From Branchiostoma floridae (taxonomy: Eukaryota; Chordata; Leptocardii; Amphioxiformes; Branchiostomatidae): a stretch of DNA of 64,000 nucleotides. Position numbers and translations under genes: made by a program. The stretch spans positions 17,804,457 to 17,868,456 of the forward strand of contig NC_049986.1 in assembly GCF_000003815.2 (NCBI RefSeq), in the 5' to 3' direction. This document shows, piece after piece, positions 44,113-63,100 of the stretch. Each line of letters starts with the position of its first letter. Within the stretch, counting starts at the first letter, position 1. The notes below the pieces were generated by a model. That model made no database searches and was not told where the DNA came from. It saw nothing but the letters and a program-made list of their open reading frames with translations.

Positions 44113-47100
44113 TTAGCTGTAGCCATTGGGCTCCATTCTGGGCAGGGAGGTCTCGTTGAAGGTCTGCAGCATAGTTTTGCGGACTTGTTCTGTCAGGTCG
44201 CCGACATCGTCCTTGGTGAGGCCCTCGGTGGAAACTGGTGGGAGGACGGTGGCAGTAACTCTGCCTGTATGGAGGATAGAGATATATATGGTAAAAAAAA
44301 GGTGGATGACTTTAAGCTAAAGGTAAAGGTAGTGCCAAAGCTCTTTTGAAGCAGTGAGTTGTTATCCACTGTATCTAGGGTATATACACATGTAGTATTG
44401 GCTGGCAAAGCCCATCCCTCTACTTCTACTGTCTTTTAGCTCACCTACAGAATACTGGACATGGTTACATCTAGGTTGCGTAAAGAAATCCTTTAAAAGG
44501 ACACAACATCTCAACATAAATGTCAGGAGTGGCACCCATCACCTCTCGATCTTGTGTCAGTGTAACAGTGGTGTTCAAGTACTGCCTATCGTCCTTGCCC
44601 AAGGGCACTAGTGCTTTTGTGGCGACAGCGATAGCAGTCGTGATTTGTGATCCGGCTGCCCGGGTTTGGCGCGGGTTCGAATCCCGGGAGTCGGGATGTT
44701 GTTTCTTTCTGTTCTACTCGCCCCCCTGGTTGTTTCACTGGTTCCCACACCGGGAATCGAACTCGGGCCTTGGCGGTGAGAGCGCCAAATCCTAACCACT
44801 AGACCATATGGGAAGTGTAACAGTAGTGTTCAAGTACTGCCTATCGTCCTTGCCCAAGGGCACTAGTGCTTTTGTGGCGACAGCGATAGCAGTCGTGATT
44901 TGTGATCCGGCTGCCCGGGTTCGGCGCGGGTTCGAATCCCGGGAGTCGGGATGTTGTTTCTTTCTGTTCTACTCGCCCCCCTGGTTGTTTCACTGGTTCC
45001 CATGCCGACCCTGTGAGTAACAGGCTAGCGGATGTGCCACACAGGGATGTCGAACTCGGAGATTCGAGGACGAATCTTGAAGAAAAGGGGGAGTAGTGTA
45101 ACAGTGGTGTTCAAGTACTGCCTATCGTCCTTGCCCAAGGGCACTAGTGCTTTTGTGGCGACAGCGATAGCAGTCGTGATTTGTGATCCGGCTGCCCGGG
45201 TTCGGCGCGGGTTCGAATCCCGGGAGTCGGGATGTTGTTTCTTTCTGTTCTACTCGCCCCCCCTGGTTGTTTCATCAGCTAGCCACTTAGCCATTCAATG
45301 CAACTAGTTCCAAGTTGAATTGTCACCATAGCTGTACTAGTCTTGATTGATGAACTTCATATTACCTTATTCATATCAACAACGATACACATACTTACAG
45401 AAAGGAAAATAGTCCAAATAAATCTCCCAAGGAAAATCTAAACACCTGTCATCATTTATTTACTTGCAGTATAATGTATATGTCAACAATACATGACTGT
45501 ATAGTGCGAATTGTTAAAGAAGAGGTTAATTTTTTTCTGTTTTCACCTGTTTCAAACTTCCTCTCTTTCTTATTGTAGAAGTGGGAGAAAGAGGAGAAAA
45601 CCACTGGAACGATGGGGATCTGAAACATACAGAACTTAGAATGGTCACATTGTAATAGTATATAAGGACATATTCAGGTCTGCATGTAGCCAAATCTCTA
45701 GCTTGCAATGCCTTGAACACTTGCTAGGGGGCAGTTCTGTACATGCTATAGTCACTCAATAACAATGTGTACCAACACCAATTGTAGTCAATACTGAAAA
45801 TGCAGAAATGTTCTTGCCAGTTTTATGTTCGAGTTCTTTGTGTGACCGCTTCAACATGAACTCAAAACCACCACACACATTTTTCAGTTACAGTATGTGA
45901 CTACAGTGTATGGTGCTACGGCAAACTAAAAACCAGTGCAAACACTCCATTTTCCTGCTACAGCGAAATTGAATCCCTGCAAAAACTTAAATGCATGTAC
46001 GGTAAAACATTAGATAAAGACCTGTGTCTGGACTTGATATAGCCTGGGTACCATCCGATTTCTCCTGGTGCTCTGGTATACTTTTTAGGGTAGTAAGTAT
46101 AAGGTCTCATTACACAATTAGATCGCCCCATTGAATTCAATGCTTTAACACACAACTTCTATGTCTGCAAATCCAATTAAAACACAGTCTATTTGGAGAT
46201 GTTTTGCTTTCTATTGTAAGCACACACGTTTGTTAGACAATAGAAAAATTTTAACCCAAATCTAGCCGACGCAACGATTTCTATCACATTTCAAATTGCA
46301 CCTATCCGCTAGAGGTCGTCTTCAATACCCGGAGCCTGACCGGAGCACTCAGTACAAATAAACGTAAACGTCCGAGGATCGATCGGGTCACGAAACTTTC
46401 GTGCATGATCATGCCAGTAATACACAAGCTTTCATCTAAATTCCTTTTCATATCAGTTATGGCTTATTAAGGGGAATTTATGGTCCACCTAAAACAACGC
46501 TTTGCGGGCCAGATAATTTTTTAGCCCGGATTCCTTTAGACTCTACACTCGGAGTAATACAGGAATGAGACCATAAGGAGCCCCAGTAGAAATCAGACCA
46601 GGTACTCAGGCTAAACCTAATGGTCACATCATTAATATTGTGAACAACATAATCTGTTCTGCAGCTTGCAATGCCTTGAACAGTTGCTATGGGGCAGTTC
46701 TGCACATGCTATATTTTTAGCAGCGTTGTAGCCAGCCTGAAATCATTTTCCGTCCCCTCTATTTAGACTCTTATAGGCTCCTTCGACATGAAGTTCTTAG
46801 GGGGGTTCAGGGGCATGCTCCATCAACAAATTTTAGAATCTAGACCCTCTAACATGCTATTTTCTGCATTTTGAGGTGTAAATTCTGCTGGTAGACTATG
46901 CATCTGTTTTGGTGAAAAATTACACAAGGGAGACAGTTCTTTTAAAACCTTTACATATCGATTTTTGTCCGTCACAGAGGACGGAATGGGCAAAAGTTTT
47001 TCCTGTCCCCAGCTGCAAAATTCCATCAAAGACGGAAGGATGGGTGCTGGCTACAACCCAAAGTTTTTAGTCCATAACAGTGTGTACCAACACCTATTGT

Positions 47101-50100
47101 GAACATTAACTGAACACCTGTGCTTACCTGTGCCTGGACGGCCAGGTAGAAAGCACCTTTCTTGAATGGCAACATGGAGCCGTTGTGGTTTCTTGTTCCC
47201 TCTGGGAAAATCCAGAGTTTTATCTGTGTGGAAGATGCAACAACAAGATTCATTTACAATTACATGTATGTTATATTTCATTATACAGACATACAGACAG
47301 ACTAGCTCTGGACAACAATAGATATGCACACAGACATACCTTGCATTGTGTGTACCAATTTTCAAAATTGTCACATCGGTGATAGCCATTTCGAGACCAA
47401 AGGGGCAGTGGGTTGCTAACACGTACGTAAATTGTCTTTCTCAACAGCACAAGATTGGTAGCATGATAGAATTTGAACCGAGGACCTCTAGATCTGAGTT
47501 CTGGGCCAAATACTGTGCAATAAGAAGAAGAAGAAGAGACCCCCCTCCCCTCTCCCAATCAACACAAAATAAAACAACTGTCAAACTACTTTACAGTACT
47601 GATGAGCTCTACCCACATTTTTTGTATGTAAAGTCTCTGCCGTTTGGTCCATGGTGTCCCTGGCCTTCTCAGGGTTGAGTCTGTCGATAAAAATGGTGCC
47701 ACAGAGCCAGGACGAGATGCCAAAGGGCCCCGCCCACAGGAGTTCTCGTTTCGCGAGAAACGCGCAGCGATCTGGCAACAACTCCATCATTCCTGTCGTG
47801 ATGATCATGATAAGAAAAGGGGCAAGGTAAGAGCAGAAAAGTTATAGATTTCAAACATATGGAAATGGTGCAAATGTCAGTCTAGCACCTTGGAAGCAAG
47901 CATGGCTACATGTGCAATGTAGACTACAGTTTAGTATTAGTCTTACAGAATATCCGTTTAAAAGATCAATCCTATTATGATCACCTGTGCTAGCTAAGAG
48001 TAAGAGGATGAATTGACAGCTGTGAAAGCTGAATGTAAGTTACATATGGGCGTACCCGGGGAAGTCACCACCTCAAATATCAGCTCATCTACGCACGTAC
48101 AGATGCTTACAAGTTCAATGTTTTTCATTTGAAATATGACGCATAAGAAAACACACAAAACATTAAGGAATTTGATGCACAAATCTTTTGTCACCTAGCA
48201 GCCTCTAGTAGAGGTGTATTAAAGATGTTTGCTTATTCCTTACCTATAAAGTCGAGGGAACTCTGATGGTTGGACACCAGTATGTAGGGTTGGTCAGACA
48301 CCAGCCTCTCCCTGTGTTTTATATCAATCTTAATGGCAAAAATCTTCATGGCGTTCTTTACAGTCCAAGACACTATCCTGGAAAATATGAAAATATTCAA
48401 TGTAATTATAAGGATTTAAATATGTATTTTTAACTTTGCATGTTTATTTGTATAATCTATAATGAAAGAGAATAATGTTCATTTTACCATCATAACAATA
48501 TTTGATACTGATGCTACATATACTACAATATTCATGCCAACAACAATTTTCAATTTCAAATCTTATATACATTTTTAATTTTCGTTAATGTATAATAAGT
48601 AGTGTGGGTGCCTCTGGTTGGTTGAAGTCCACTAGACTTATGTAAATTATGTAAATTATGTTGGCACCTACATGTAGTCTTCATTCACGATTCAATAGAC
48701 ATCAATCCTAATATCAACCCATCATCTTTTATAAGCAAAACAAGCCTCAAATTAATACGCAGGCTTGTAAATAACACATTGTTTATGACATATTACATGT
48801 ATATTTGTCCAGTATTTGACAGTAATCCAAAATATTTACACAATCCAGTATTTTTGTCCTAGTTGTCCTAGTCTTGTGACACATCTACAAACAAACCAAA
48901 GTGACCTTTAGGCTCAATCCTTTGCACCGCAACAGCGTACACAATCGCAAAGGGCGGGCGGTTCAGTTGATATTAGTACAGATTAGTCCATGCTTAGCCT
49001 CCATTGCACGCCTACTATATAGGCTTTTGTTTTCTTAATCTTAATCTTAGTAATCTATATCTTATTACAGTGCTGTTACTGTACTTTATCCCGCCAAAAA
49101 GATTATGTTTAACTTTAAGGTGTCATTTGTTTATGTGTGCATCTGTGTTTGCGGACAGCATAACGTGAAAAGCTGTGAATGGACTCTTATGATATTTGGT
49201 AGGGGTTGGGAACGCAAAGTTCAAGTTCAGTGATGGGCCTCCTAATGGCTTTCAATGATACTGCAGAAGAACTTCCAGTTTTGATGTGTCATGTTCTATA
49301 TGGTCATGATTTTTGGGTGGTAGACAGCTCTTGCTATATTATGTTTTCTGATTGTTTATCAGGCTTGATTTTACCCAGTTTCAATTCCAAAATTGTAAAC
49401 TGCTGGGAAGCCTGCTGGTGGAGACAAACAAATGCCCCTCCCACCAAATGCCCAAATCTCCTCTAAATTAGACTAAAAGGGAAAAAATACAGAATATCTG
49501 CCTCCTTTTGGGATGTCAAGGACAACTGATACTATCTATCAATGTTTAGTTGACTGTTCACCTTGCTATGACCTGAATCGCTGAGATTTGATTGACTTGT
49601 ATCTATCAATTTAGACACCTGGTTTCTGCTCAGCCTTCAGATAACCTTTTTTTCCCTGAAGGTTGCATGACCACAGTACAATACATTTGTATACATCGTA
49701 GGCATCTGTTTAGTCACATGCAGTCATAATGAGTTTAAAGTCTGATGTCAACGTCCACTCGGTCTAGGTAAAGGCAAACATACCTGTATTAAAGTGGGAA
49801 ACAGAAAATGTTTAGAAATTTTAATGTAGATCTGGATATTATTAGATGGCTTGGTATGACCTTCCTATTATGGACATTAGCCATTTGTCCCCTGCAAAAT
49901 TGCCCTTGATATCAATTATGACACCCATTCATTAATTCAGAACTATTTTGCAAGATCTCGAACGTTGTCCTCAACATCATGTAACCTTCATTGTAATGAT
50001 CCTTAACCCTGTACACAAATGCTTCCAACGGGACTGTCACTCGTCAACACTAAGTACCATGGCAGCATCCTCAATAGATAGCTTTGAACAACGATAACAG

Positions 50101-51017
50101 CTACTGAGCTAGATCATCGATGTGACAGGTTGTTCAGTGTAATCAAGGAGCTTTTATATCTGATATAAAAGCCCCTTGGTGTAATATAACCAGCTGCTGG
50201 CCCACTGCATGCCTGTGAAGCTGGTGTTTTATGACAAAGGGCATGTAAAGGCCATATATATATATATATATATACTAGAGAGTATGTACAGATACAGATG
50301 CAGATGCACTGGCATGGCACTACTAGTACGTGGTACTGGTAACCTTGAATATGAAGGCCACAAATTTTACTTTTATGTCATATATCAAAGGAAGTAATTT
50401 ATACTAAATTATAGCAAGCAACTGTTGTGCCATAATATTTATTAAAAAATAATAAATGACTAAGGAAGTAAAGGGTCACCACCTCAATAAAAATAAAATG
50501 GTATGATACAATAAAATCTACAGTATGACAACTGTATATAATATATATACAAACAGTTTTAACATCAATATCATTCGTTTGCTGAACATTAACGATCTTA
50601 ATAATTTCAATCTTGATGATAAAAAAATTATAAAAATTTAAAGATCAATCAATACAAATGAATATTGATAATTTGGATACAGCATCATGCATGCAACAGC
50701 TATGTTACAACCAAATCAAACGACTCGTACTTTGATAAGAAAAGCAAATATTAGCAAACGTGTATTATTTCTGATGTCTAGAGTGAATGATTTGAAGTTG
50801 TGAAAACAAAATATTTTGCTGACCTGTAGTTGTTGACATCTCTCGGTCTAAACGCCAGAATCGGCATGAGGAATACAGCAATAGTCAAGACAATGGTGTC
50901 ATACAGGACGAACTTGGCGAAGTACTTGAAGGTGGCGCTGGTCTCGTACAGAACGGGCAGAATAAGGAGAATAGCGATGATGCCGTAGTGCAAAACTTCC
51001 AACTCCACCACCGCCAT
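44113..51017 (-). CDS. AGPAT2: 1-acyl-sn-glycerol-3-phosphate acyltransferase (AGPAT1/2 type)
   Basis: Makes phosphatidic acid from lysophosphatidic acid and acyl-CoA, an ER-membrane step of phospholipid and triglyceride synthesis. Six exons: 51,017-50,824, 48,377-48,244, 47,792-47,617, 47,223-47,128, 45,619-45,547 and 44,264-44,113; the total of 825 nt is exactly 274 codons plus stop, with GT/AG at every junction. Two hydrophobic segments lie near residues 10-26 and 36-56. Motif I NHQSSLD (H102, D107), motif II GTIFIDR (141-147), motif III FPEGTR (174-179) and motif IV IPIVP (201-205) are intact. Length fits human AGPAT1 (283) and AGPAT2 (278). The ATG at 51,017 has a strong context (A at -3, G at +4); an in-frame ATG at 51,044 would add nine residues. 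Probably the pro-orthologue of both AGPAT1 and AGPAT2, so the symbol is approximate. Confidence 0.96.
44560..45275 (+). repeat. Triplicated ~187-bp tRNA-like repeat
   Basis: Three copies (about 44,560-44,746, 44,814-45,003 and 45,095-45,275) are nearly identical over GTGTAACAGTGGTGTTCAAG, CTATCGTCCTTGCCCAAGGG and a B-box-like GCGGGTTCGAATCCCGGG. A-box-like TAGCAGTCGTGATTTG precedes the B box. The acceptor stem does not pair, so these are tRNA-like SINE heads or tRNA pseudogenes. They lie in the last AGPAT intron. Confidence 0.85.
44742..44813 (-). tRNA. tRNA-Glu (anticodon CTC)
   Basis: 72 nt on the minus strand. The acceptor stem TCCCATA pairs with TGTGGGA (one G-T), with discriminator A. 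D arm TGGTCTAGTGGTTAGGA and anticodon arm TGGCG-CTCTCAC-CGCCA (anticodon CTC, reading GAG) match animal tRNA-Glu. The T arm CCGAG-TTCGATT-CCCGG has one mismatch. No clear T-run terminator follows within 40 bases, and its 3' end overlaps a triplicated repeat, so a recent pseudogene or repeat-borne copy is possible. Confidence 0.82.
45792..46004. mobile_element. Tc1/mariner-like MITE, second copy
   Basis: TACTGAAAATGCAGAAATG at one end and AACTTAAATGCATGTACGGTA at the other (with CAGTGTATGGTGCTAC inside) match the element at 37,845-38,014. It is more diverged and lies in an AGPAT intron. Confidence 0.6.
46724..47061. mobile_element. Possible TIR element in AGPAT intron
   Basis: GTTGTAGCCAGC near 46,727 and GCTGGCTACAAC near 47,048 are perfect 12-bp inverted copies, with CCGTC/GACGG pairing further in. 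No target duplication was recognised, so it may be a MITE or a chance fold-back. Confidence 0.35.
50130..50310 (+). repeat. SINE body with (TA)n and GATACA tail
   Basis: TAATATAACCAGCTGCTGGC, GAAGCTGGTGTTTTATGAC, a (TA)n run at about 50,255-50,273 and CAGATACAGATGCAGATGC match the SINE at 31,880-31,985. It lies in the first AGPAT intron. Confidence 0.6.
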
Positions 51018-52239
51018 CTTGGCTCCGAACTTTCTGTCATTCACCCCGTTCCGCGATGACCTTTAGCCCCGACCGTCCCATGCTTCAGCGCGTCCGCCGC
51101 AAACTTCAAGCAGATGTTGGATGTGAAAAATCGTACTAAAAGCAAGGAGGTTTCTGCTTAGAGATTACGTACGTCCACTGCGCCTTTTGATATAGGGACA
51201 TCCGCAGGTTAAGAGGATACAAAAAGTTTGATAGCATATTGAAAAGCGCCTAACAACGAAAATGATAATCATAAATTTATTTGATTAGATCTTATTATTA
51301 CAGTAATATTCTCATACTTTTCTTAAGCATCGGGGTTGCCAGAAAAACTAAAATCAAAACTTATAGAATATTTTGAAAGTTTTGGCCATGGTTTGCACAA
51401 AAAATGAAGATCGAACAGTTTCATATGCAAAATAAAATATGACACGTATACGGCCCATTGTAACGTTACAAGTAAAGGCCAGCATCGACATAGTTGAACA
51501 ACGTTAACATTGTAATAAAGTTTGTTGTTTTTTCTTTAGACATAACGTTACATGTATCTTTTTCTTGTGAACAAAGGCTAATTCTCTCTCTTTCCTCTTT
51601 CTGTACTTCAACTGCACTCATTTTAGCAAACTGCCATGGCGATGAAGAACATATGTATTGTGCACCGTGGACTTTAATAGAACTTTAAGTGACTATTCTA
51701 AGGTATTTAAAGAAAATATTTTTATCTTATTTTATTTTCATACATTTATCTTTTTTATTGTATTGCATTCTGCACCAGACACTCCTCCCTGTCTCTTTTT
51801 GTGGTACAGCCCAGTCGTGACCTCTTAATTTTTCCCGGGAAAACGAAGGATGCTGATTGGCTAAAAATCAAACGTATCATATAATGAACACAAGTAAAGG
51901 CTTCTTCGATAAAAGATTATTCATCCTCTTTTAAGAATGAAAATATATATTGATGAGTTGAGAAGATTTTGAAAATTAAAAATAATTCCTTTAATGCATA
52001 ATGTTGCAATTGTTGTTAAAGTTATGACCATTTGTGATTTTTTAGACTCGATTTCTGCGATTCGCGCGTTAGCGGTTTGATGCGGTTAACCCCGCCTCCA
52101 ACACACGTGGGACGACCGATGGTGCACATCCTGATTCATTCATGTCAAATTTCTGACGAATATTCCCTGCCTTTTCGAGAGGAAAACCGCCACCATACTG
52201 CTCCATCACAGTCTCAGCGAGGAGAGGGTGTCTTCGAGC
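51018..52239. promoter_or_regulatory. Shared upstream region of AGPAT and ZMYND19
   Basis: The two start codons face away from each other across 1,222 bp. Near ZMYND19 there are a GC box (CCCCGCC, 52,090-52,096) and an E-box (CACGTG, 52,104-52,109); a CCAAT-type GATTGG is at about 51,855-51,860. No TATA box is obvious at the expected spacing. A bidirectional promoter is inferred only from this spacing and these motifs. Confidence 0.4.
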
Positions 52240-58129
<5,890 letters not shown>

Positions 58130-58188
58130 TGATAGAGACGACAGGTACTACCTTACCTGTTGGTGTAGACTGTTGTTAGGGATTCCTT

Positions 58189-58194
58189 AATAAA
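58189..58194 (+). terminator. Poly(A) signal after ZMYND19
   Basis: AATAAA begins 60 bp after the stop codon. A second AATAAA at 59,207-59,212 could serve a longer 3' UTR. Confidence 0.5.
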
Positions 58195-58199
58195 GATAG

Positions 58200-59900
58200 T
58201 GGAGAGGGGGGTCGGGCATGTGGCAGTGAGCTTACCCATGTACAGCAGATTATGATGAATATTTTGTTTCATGAATATGGCTCCCACTTTACGAGCCGTT
58301 CACAGGACAATGCTGTCAGTGTACAGAAATTCCACATATTTTATTTTTTGGCCACTCTGTATGCCAACCCCCCTGTCCAGAAGGTGTATATTGGTGCTTG
58401 TGTAAGTACTTATTGAAGTTGATGAGATGACTTGGACTGAATGTGTCAAGATGATGCAGTGGTTCTATATTTGGTACTTACAAGAGAGAATAGTTGGCTG
58501 ATATTTCAGAAAACATATCCAACTGTTTATGGAAAGGATTTTGTACAATGTGCAGATGTAAGTCAGCTTCTCATAAAAGTATGTAAAATGCTATTTTTCC
58601 TTCATATGGTGCTGTGTTATCATATATAAATGTATGATACTATCAAGTTATATTATGAATAGTGCCCCCCACACACTAGAGAAGAGAAAATTGTTGACAC
58701 CTCGAATTTTGTACCATTTTGTTTTCATAAGGCTACAGTACACTGATTTCATTATATGGATGACTTCTGCTGTGCAAGCCAAAACTGACGAGAAAACAAG
58801 AAAAAAGAAAGTTGGCCCAAAAAAGTTGCCTTCATTATGAATTCTTTAGTGGTCAGGAAGGTTGAACTAAACAAAGAACTTACATTTGTACGGTATACCA
58901 AACAATACATTTTTAATTTTGTTATTTCTGACCCTCTTCTTTGACCATAGAATTAGCTTTGGCATTCTGTGACATTAGCATGCGCTCTACATGTATGTTT
59001 GTTTTTTTGTTGTTGTTGCAATCTATGTGATATATTTGATCGTTTTGCAGCTGCTTTGTACAATTTTCAGTATGGTTTGAAACTTAAATTGGGGGGAGTG
59101 GCCGAAAATTGATGCGCGCAGATGCCATCTGTATAATTGAATCAACGTGGCCTAGTGTCAGGATGTTCTGATATTATCATAGCATAAAATCTGCTTTCAA
59201 TTGGAAAATAAAGTTACTAGAAAAGTTAAAGTTATTATTCCTTAGTCCCTTTCAAACAAAGGGAGACTTAAACTTCTCATGAAGAAGTACCTATATGATT
59301 GTGAAGTTTGAAAATAGAAGATTGCACAAAGTGCTGAACATGGAAATATAAATATATATATGACTCAGTGTGAGTATTCTCCAGGGCACTCAGTTGTAGA
59401 ATTCACCATTTGTGGTGAAAAGTTGTATTACTTGTCAGAGTTTATGATTAGTTATGTTAGTCATACTTAAACAACTTGGTAATATTAGTTGTTGAAGATA
59501 ACACTAGACATAACTTGATAATTTATCACACAGTTGTTACTTTGTGTCACATGCTTGTTGTAATATGACTAATATTATTGATGCACTGTAGATCTAATGC
59601 AGGTATTTCGACGTCTTAAATTCCAGAGTCTTAAAGTTTATGACAGACTTAACACACTGTGCAAGGATCATATCAAGATGTTGTTGTAGATACATGTTTT
59701 CTTCATGAGACCAAACCCTGTCTTGATATGTGCATTTTTCTCTCTTAAAAAAAATCAACATTGGACTGCACTTTCGAGATTGGATACATATCGATGTACC
59801 ATTACAATTTACATTTGCACATGAGGTACAGAAGTGCAGAAACTGTTGTTTGTGCACATAGTAAATATATGAACCACTTTTTATGTAGGCACAGTGTTTT
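58200..59900. other. ZMYND19 3' UTR and intergenic sequence
   Basis: No domain-bearing frames. The stretch is AT-rich and probably contains an extended 3' UTR up to the second AATAAA near 59,207. No RNA gene or inverted repeat was recognised before the MITE at 59,911. Confidence 0.4.
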
Positions 59901-59910
59901 GTACCTTTTC

Positions 59911-60114
59911 TACTCTCCAAGCAGAGGTTGGTGGGGAAATCGTGACCTTTTCCTATATGCTGTATTTGTTGGTTGAAAAAATAGGGCATATAGGAAAAGG
60001 TACGATNNNNNNNNNNNNNNNNNNNNNNNNNNNNNNNNNNNNNNNNNNNNNNNNNNNNNNNNNNNNNNNNNNNNNNNNNNNNNNNNNNNNNNNNNNNNNN
60101 NNNNNNTGAGAGTA
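59911..60114. mobile_element. MITE, family TACTCTCCAAGCAGAGG, with gap
   Basis: TACTCTCCAAGCAGAGGTTG and GTGGGGAAATCGTGACC open the element and GAGAGTA closes it. The inner AGGAAAAGGT(C)ACGAT is the start of the returning arm. N covers 60,007-60,106. The flanking duplication is weak (CCTTTTC and CCTTGTA). Confidence 0.8.
60007..60106. other. Assembly gap (N, 100)
   Basis: A fixed-size run of N placed in the returning arm of a hairpin MITE. Confidence 0.95.
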
Positions 60115-63100
60115 CCTTGTACAGTTCAGAGGTATGTAAATGTACATTTGCGAGTTCCAGCCATATCGTTCATATAGTTGAGTAGGGAGATGATGAACCA
60201 GTTCAAAAGTGACTGAAGGGATAGTCTCAAGAGGTCAGGTTGTTTTCTAACAGACATTTCTTTAGCCAGTAGCTTTTGTGGCAGGCGATGTGATTATCCC
60301 CAAACATTCATGTACATACTGTATTTCTATACTGAAGGATAGAACTCTCGATATAGAGAATTTCACATTCAACCCTAAAAATTCCTATTTCTGAAAACTA
60401 CAAGCTGTGCGTTGTATAACTGGACTTTAGTCTCTGTTGAAAAGAAAATGGTAACATTTGGTTCAAAAACTTTACTTGAGAACACCCCTTTATCTGTCAA
60501 CAACAAGGGTCTCCAAGACACTCCATTCTACAAACCTGTTAGATGCTAGAAAACAACATATCATATCATCTTGTCAGAAAATACCTTCATTATAGAGGCT
60601 GATTTTTGTCAAAGACAGAAATGAAATGCTCTTGTGTTTAGTGAATTAATGTTTCTCAGAATACTATTTGTGTTACAGATGTCTATTTATAATGTATGTG
60701 GAAACATATATGAAAATACCAATAAAATTCAAAGGTTGAATCCTACCTATTTGTCTTCTGATACTTGTATTATTGAATCAAATTCTTTTATAAAAGTGTG
60801 TTGGAAATTGCTTGAATCAGTTGCAGAAGTATAGGCTACTGTTTGATGCTGTATTTTTTTTTAGAATTGGGTGGTTTCAGTCTTGAGGTGACTGCTTGAC
60901 TAAGAGTTGAAAATAATAGGAAAATTCCTGTTCTGTCTTCTACCTTGTTTTTATTGTAAACTTAAAACCATCATAAATGCTCAATTTTCTTCTTGCCTCC
61001 CTAAATTAGATCCCAAATTGGCAATGACCTCAAATGCATTGACTGATTTGATAGTTAGCATGCAAATTCCTTGCATTCTATTTCCCAACAGAAATATGTT
61101 TATAGATGGAAAGACCAAGATTCACAAATATTCTAAATGTACTACTGTAGTGATAGGGACTATAAAAGTATGTTTTTGATGTGCAAAATGATTATTCTCA
61201 ACCAAAGTTATTTGTTTACATCTATTTTATTGTACAATGTTTCTTGAGAATGCAACGAGTTAAGACCCATTCAAATTNNNNNNNNNNNNNNNNNNNNNNN
61301 NNNNNNNNNNNNNNNNNNNNNNNNNNNNNNNNNNNNNNNNNNNNNNNNNNNNNNNNNNNNNNNNNNNNNNNNNNNNNNNNNNNNNNNNNNNNNNNNNNNN
61401 NNNNNNNNNNNNNNNNNCATGTACATATTTGTCAACCAGTATGATGCATGATGGGATAGTTAAGTCACTAAAATCTGTTGTACACTATTATTAATACAAT
61501 GAAGCAATGCCTACAAGTCATGTTTCCACCAAAAATATTACTTCACAAGTATCTTACAAACATCACTCATACTACATTGCTTTTTTCTTTTGGAAATCGA
61601 TAATTGCGTACATTTTGCATATATTTTAGCAATGTACCTTCCAGGATGGCAACTCTAATGTAGAATTGTGTGACTGCTAAAGCTTGTTAAGGACAAAAAA
61701 AATCATGGAATATTTCTTCACAGCTTTTTACAACATTTCAATCGATCAATTTTGTTAAGCCAAAATGTCCTCACCAGAAAATTTACTCTGTAAAAAGGTT
61801 TGTTCACAAATACATCTACAGGCATACTATTTACAATCTCTCACATGTATATGACACATGCTTTCCAACAATTTGATTGAAAGTTTCAGACAACTAACTT
61901 GCTTTCATTATTCAACATCACTCAACAGAGATTTAAAAAAACATTCATATTAACAATAAAAAATTCATTTAAATTGCTATCACTCTTGTTGAAATATTAC
62001 AAAAGCATGGTAGACAATTTCTGCATGCTCAATCATCTATAACAAATCAATGAATATTAAATCTGGAGCAACTAGAACCTTCTCTGTACAATCACCCGTA
62101 ATTGTTCCGAACCTGACATACAATTTTTTTCATCTTTTAGTTATTTGCTATTCAGACACAAATTAGTTAGACACCACGCACTATGGAACAGATGAGAATT
62201 CATGAGAACAGAATAGGTGCAATTTGAAATTATAGTAATTATGTTACATTATATTATATATTATATTACATTGCAATTATGATTATTTTTTAAATAATAA
62301 GTACACTTTGTATGTTCATACAGATATGCGCAAATCTCTGTTAAAGTGTCCTTCGACTATACACATTATTATGCATGAATAACAAAGGACAAAATTTTCT
62401 GTTATACAACGTCATCTAAAGGCAATGGTAGAAAAATTGTCAACACTTGACGTAGATATAGTATTGAAAAGGCTTTAAATTGTGAGCTCTATGAATATTC
62501 TGCTAAAAAAAGTGAAATTCAGCCAACAGGCTTTAAAAGTTTTGTTTTAGATTGTACAATAGATCTTTCATACAGTCTTTCAGTCATAGATAATAATGAC
62601 ATTTTGCAATCATTTGACATCTCTGATAAAAAATTAAACAAGAAAGATGGTAAAGTCTACACTATGTAACGTTACATCATAATAAAAAAAGGTGTCAAAC
62701 TCCAAAACACCACAGCAAAATAAATTGTCACACATTGATACAAGATTCTCCATGAAGTATCCAAGACTGTCTTCAGCTTTAAATTCTCATTGTTTGGGAG
62801 CCCATGTTGACAATTTCCTTTGCAAAATTTGTCATCTCAAGCTTATAAAAATACAATTTCATCAATGTAAATGATTGTCATGTCATGAAGTTCAGATTTT
62901 TTGACAGCATTTCAAACTATACAGTGATAATGAGATAATGATCCTCTGCCTCCTGCAGAAGCCTTTATAGTGGCTAGTTTTTTTTCTGTGGCTTTTTTTC
63001 TGATTTGTGCCGTTTTGTTTCTGTTGTTTTTTTAAATTCTTTTTTTACTTAATGGTTACCAGTTACCACGTACAAGACCTGAAGGTGCAAGGCATATACA

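Noticed and set aside
51100..51150. CAAGCAGATGTTGG and AAAAATCGTAC, similar to the TACTCTCC MITE family
   Set aside because: Only a loose match to one terminal segment, with no second inverted end and no duplication.
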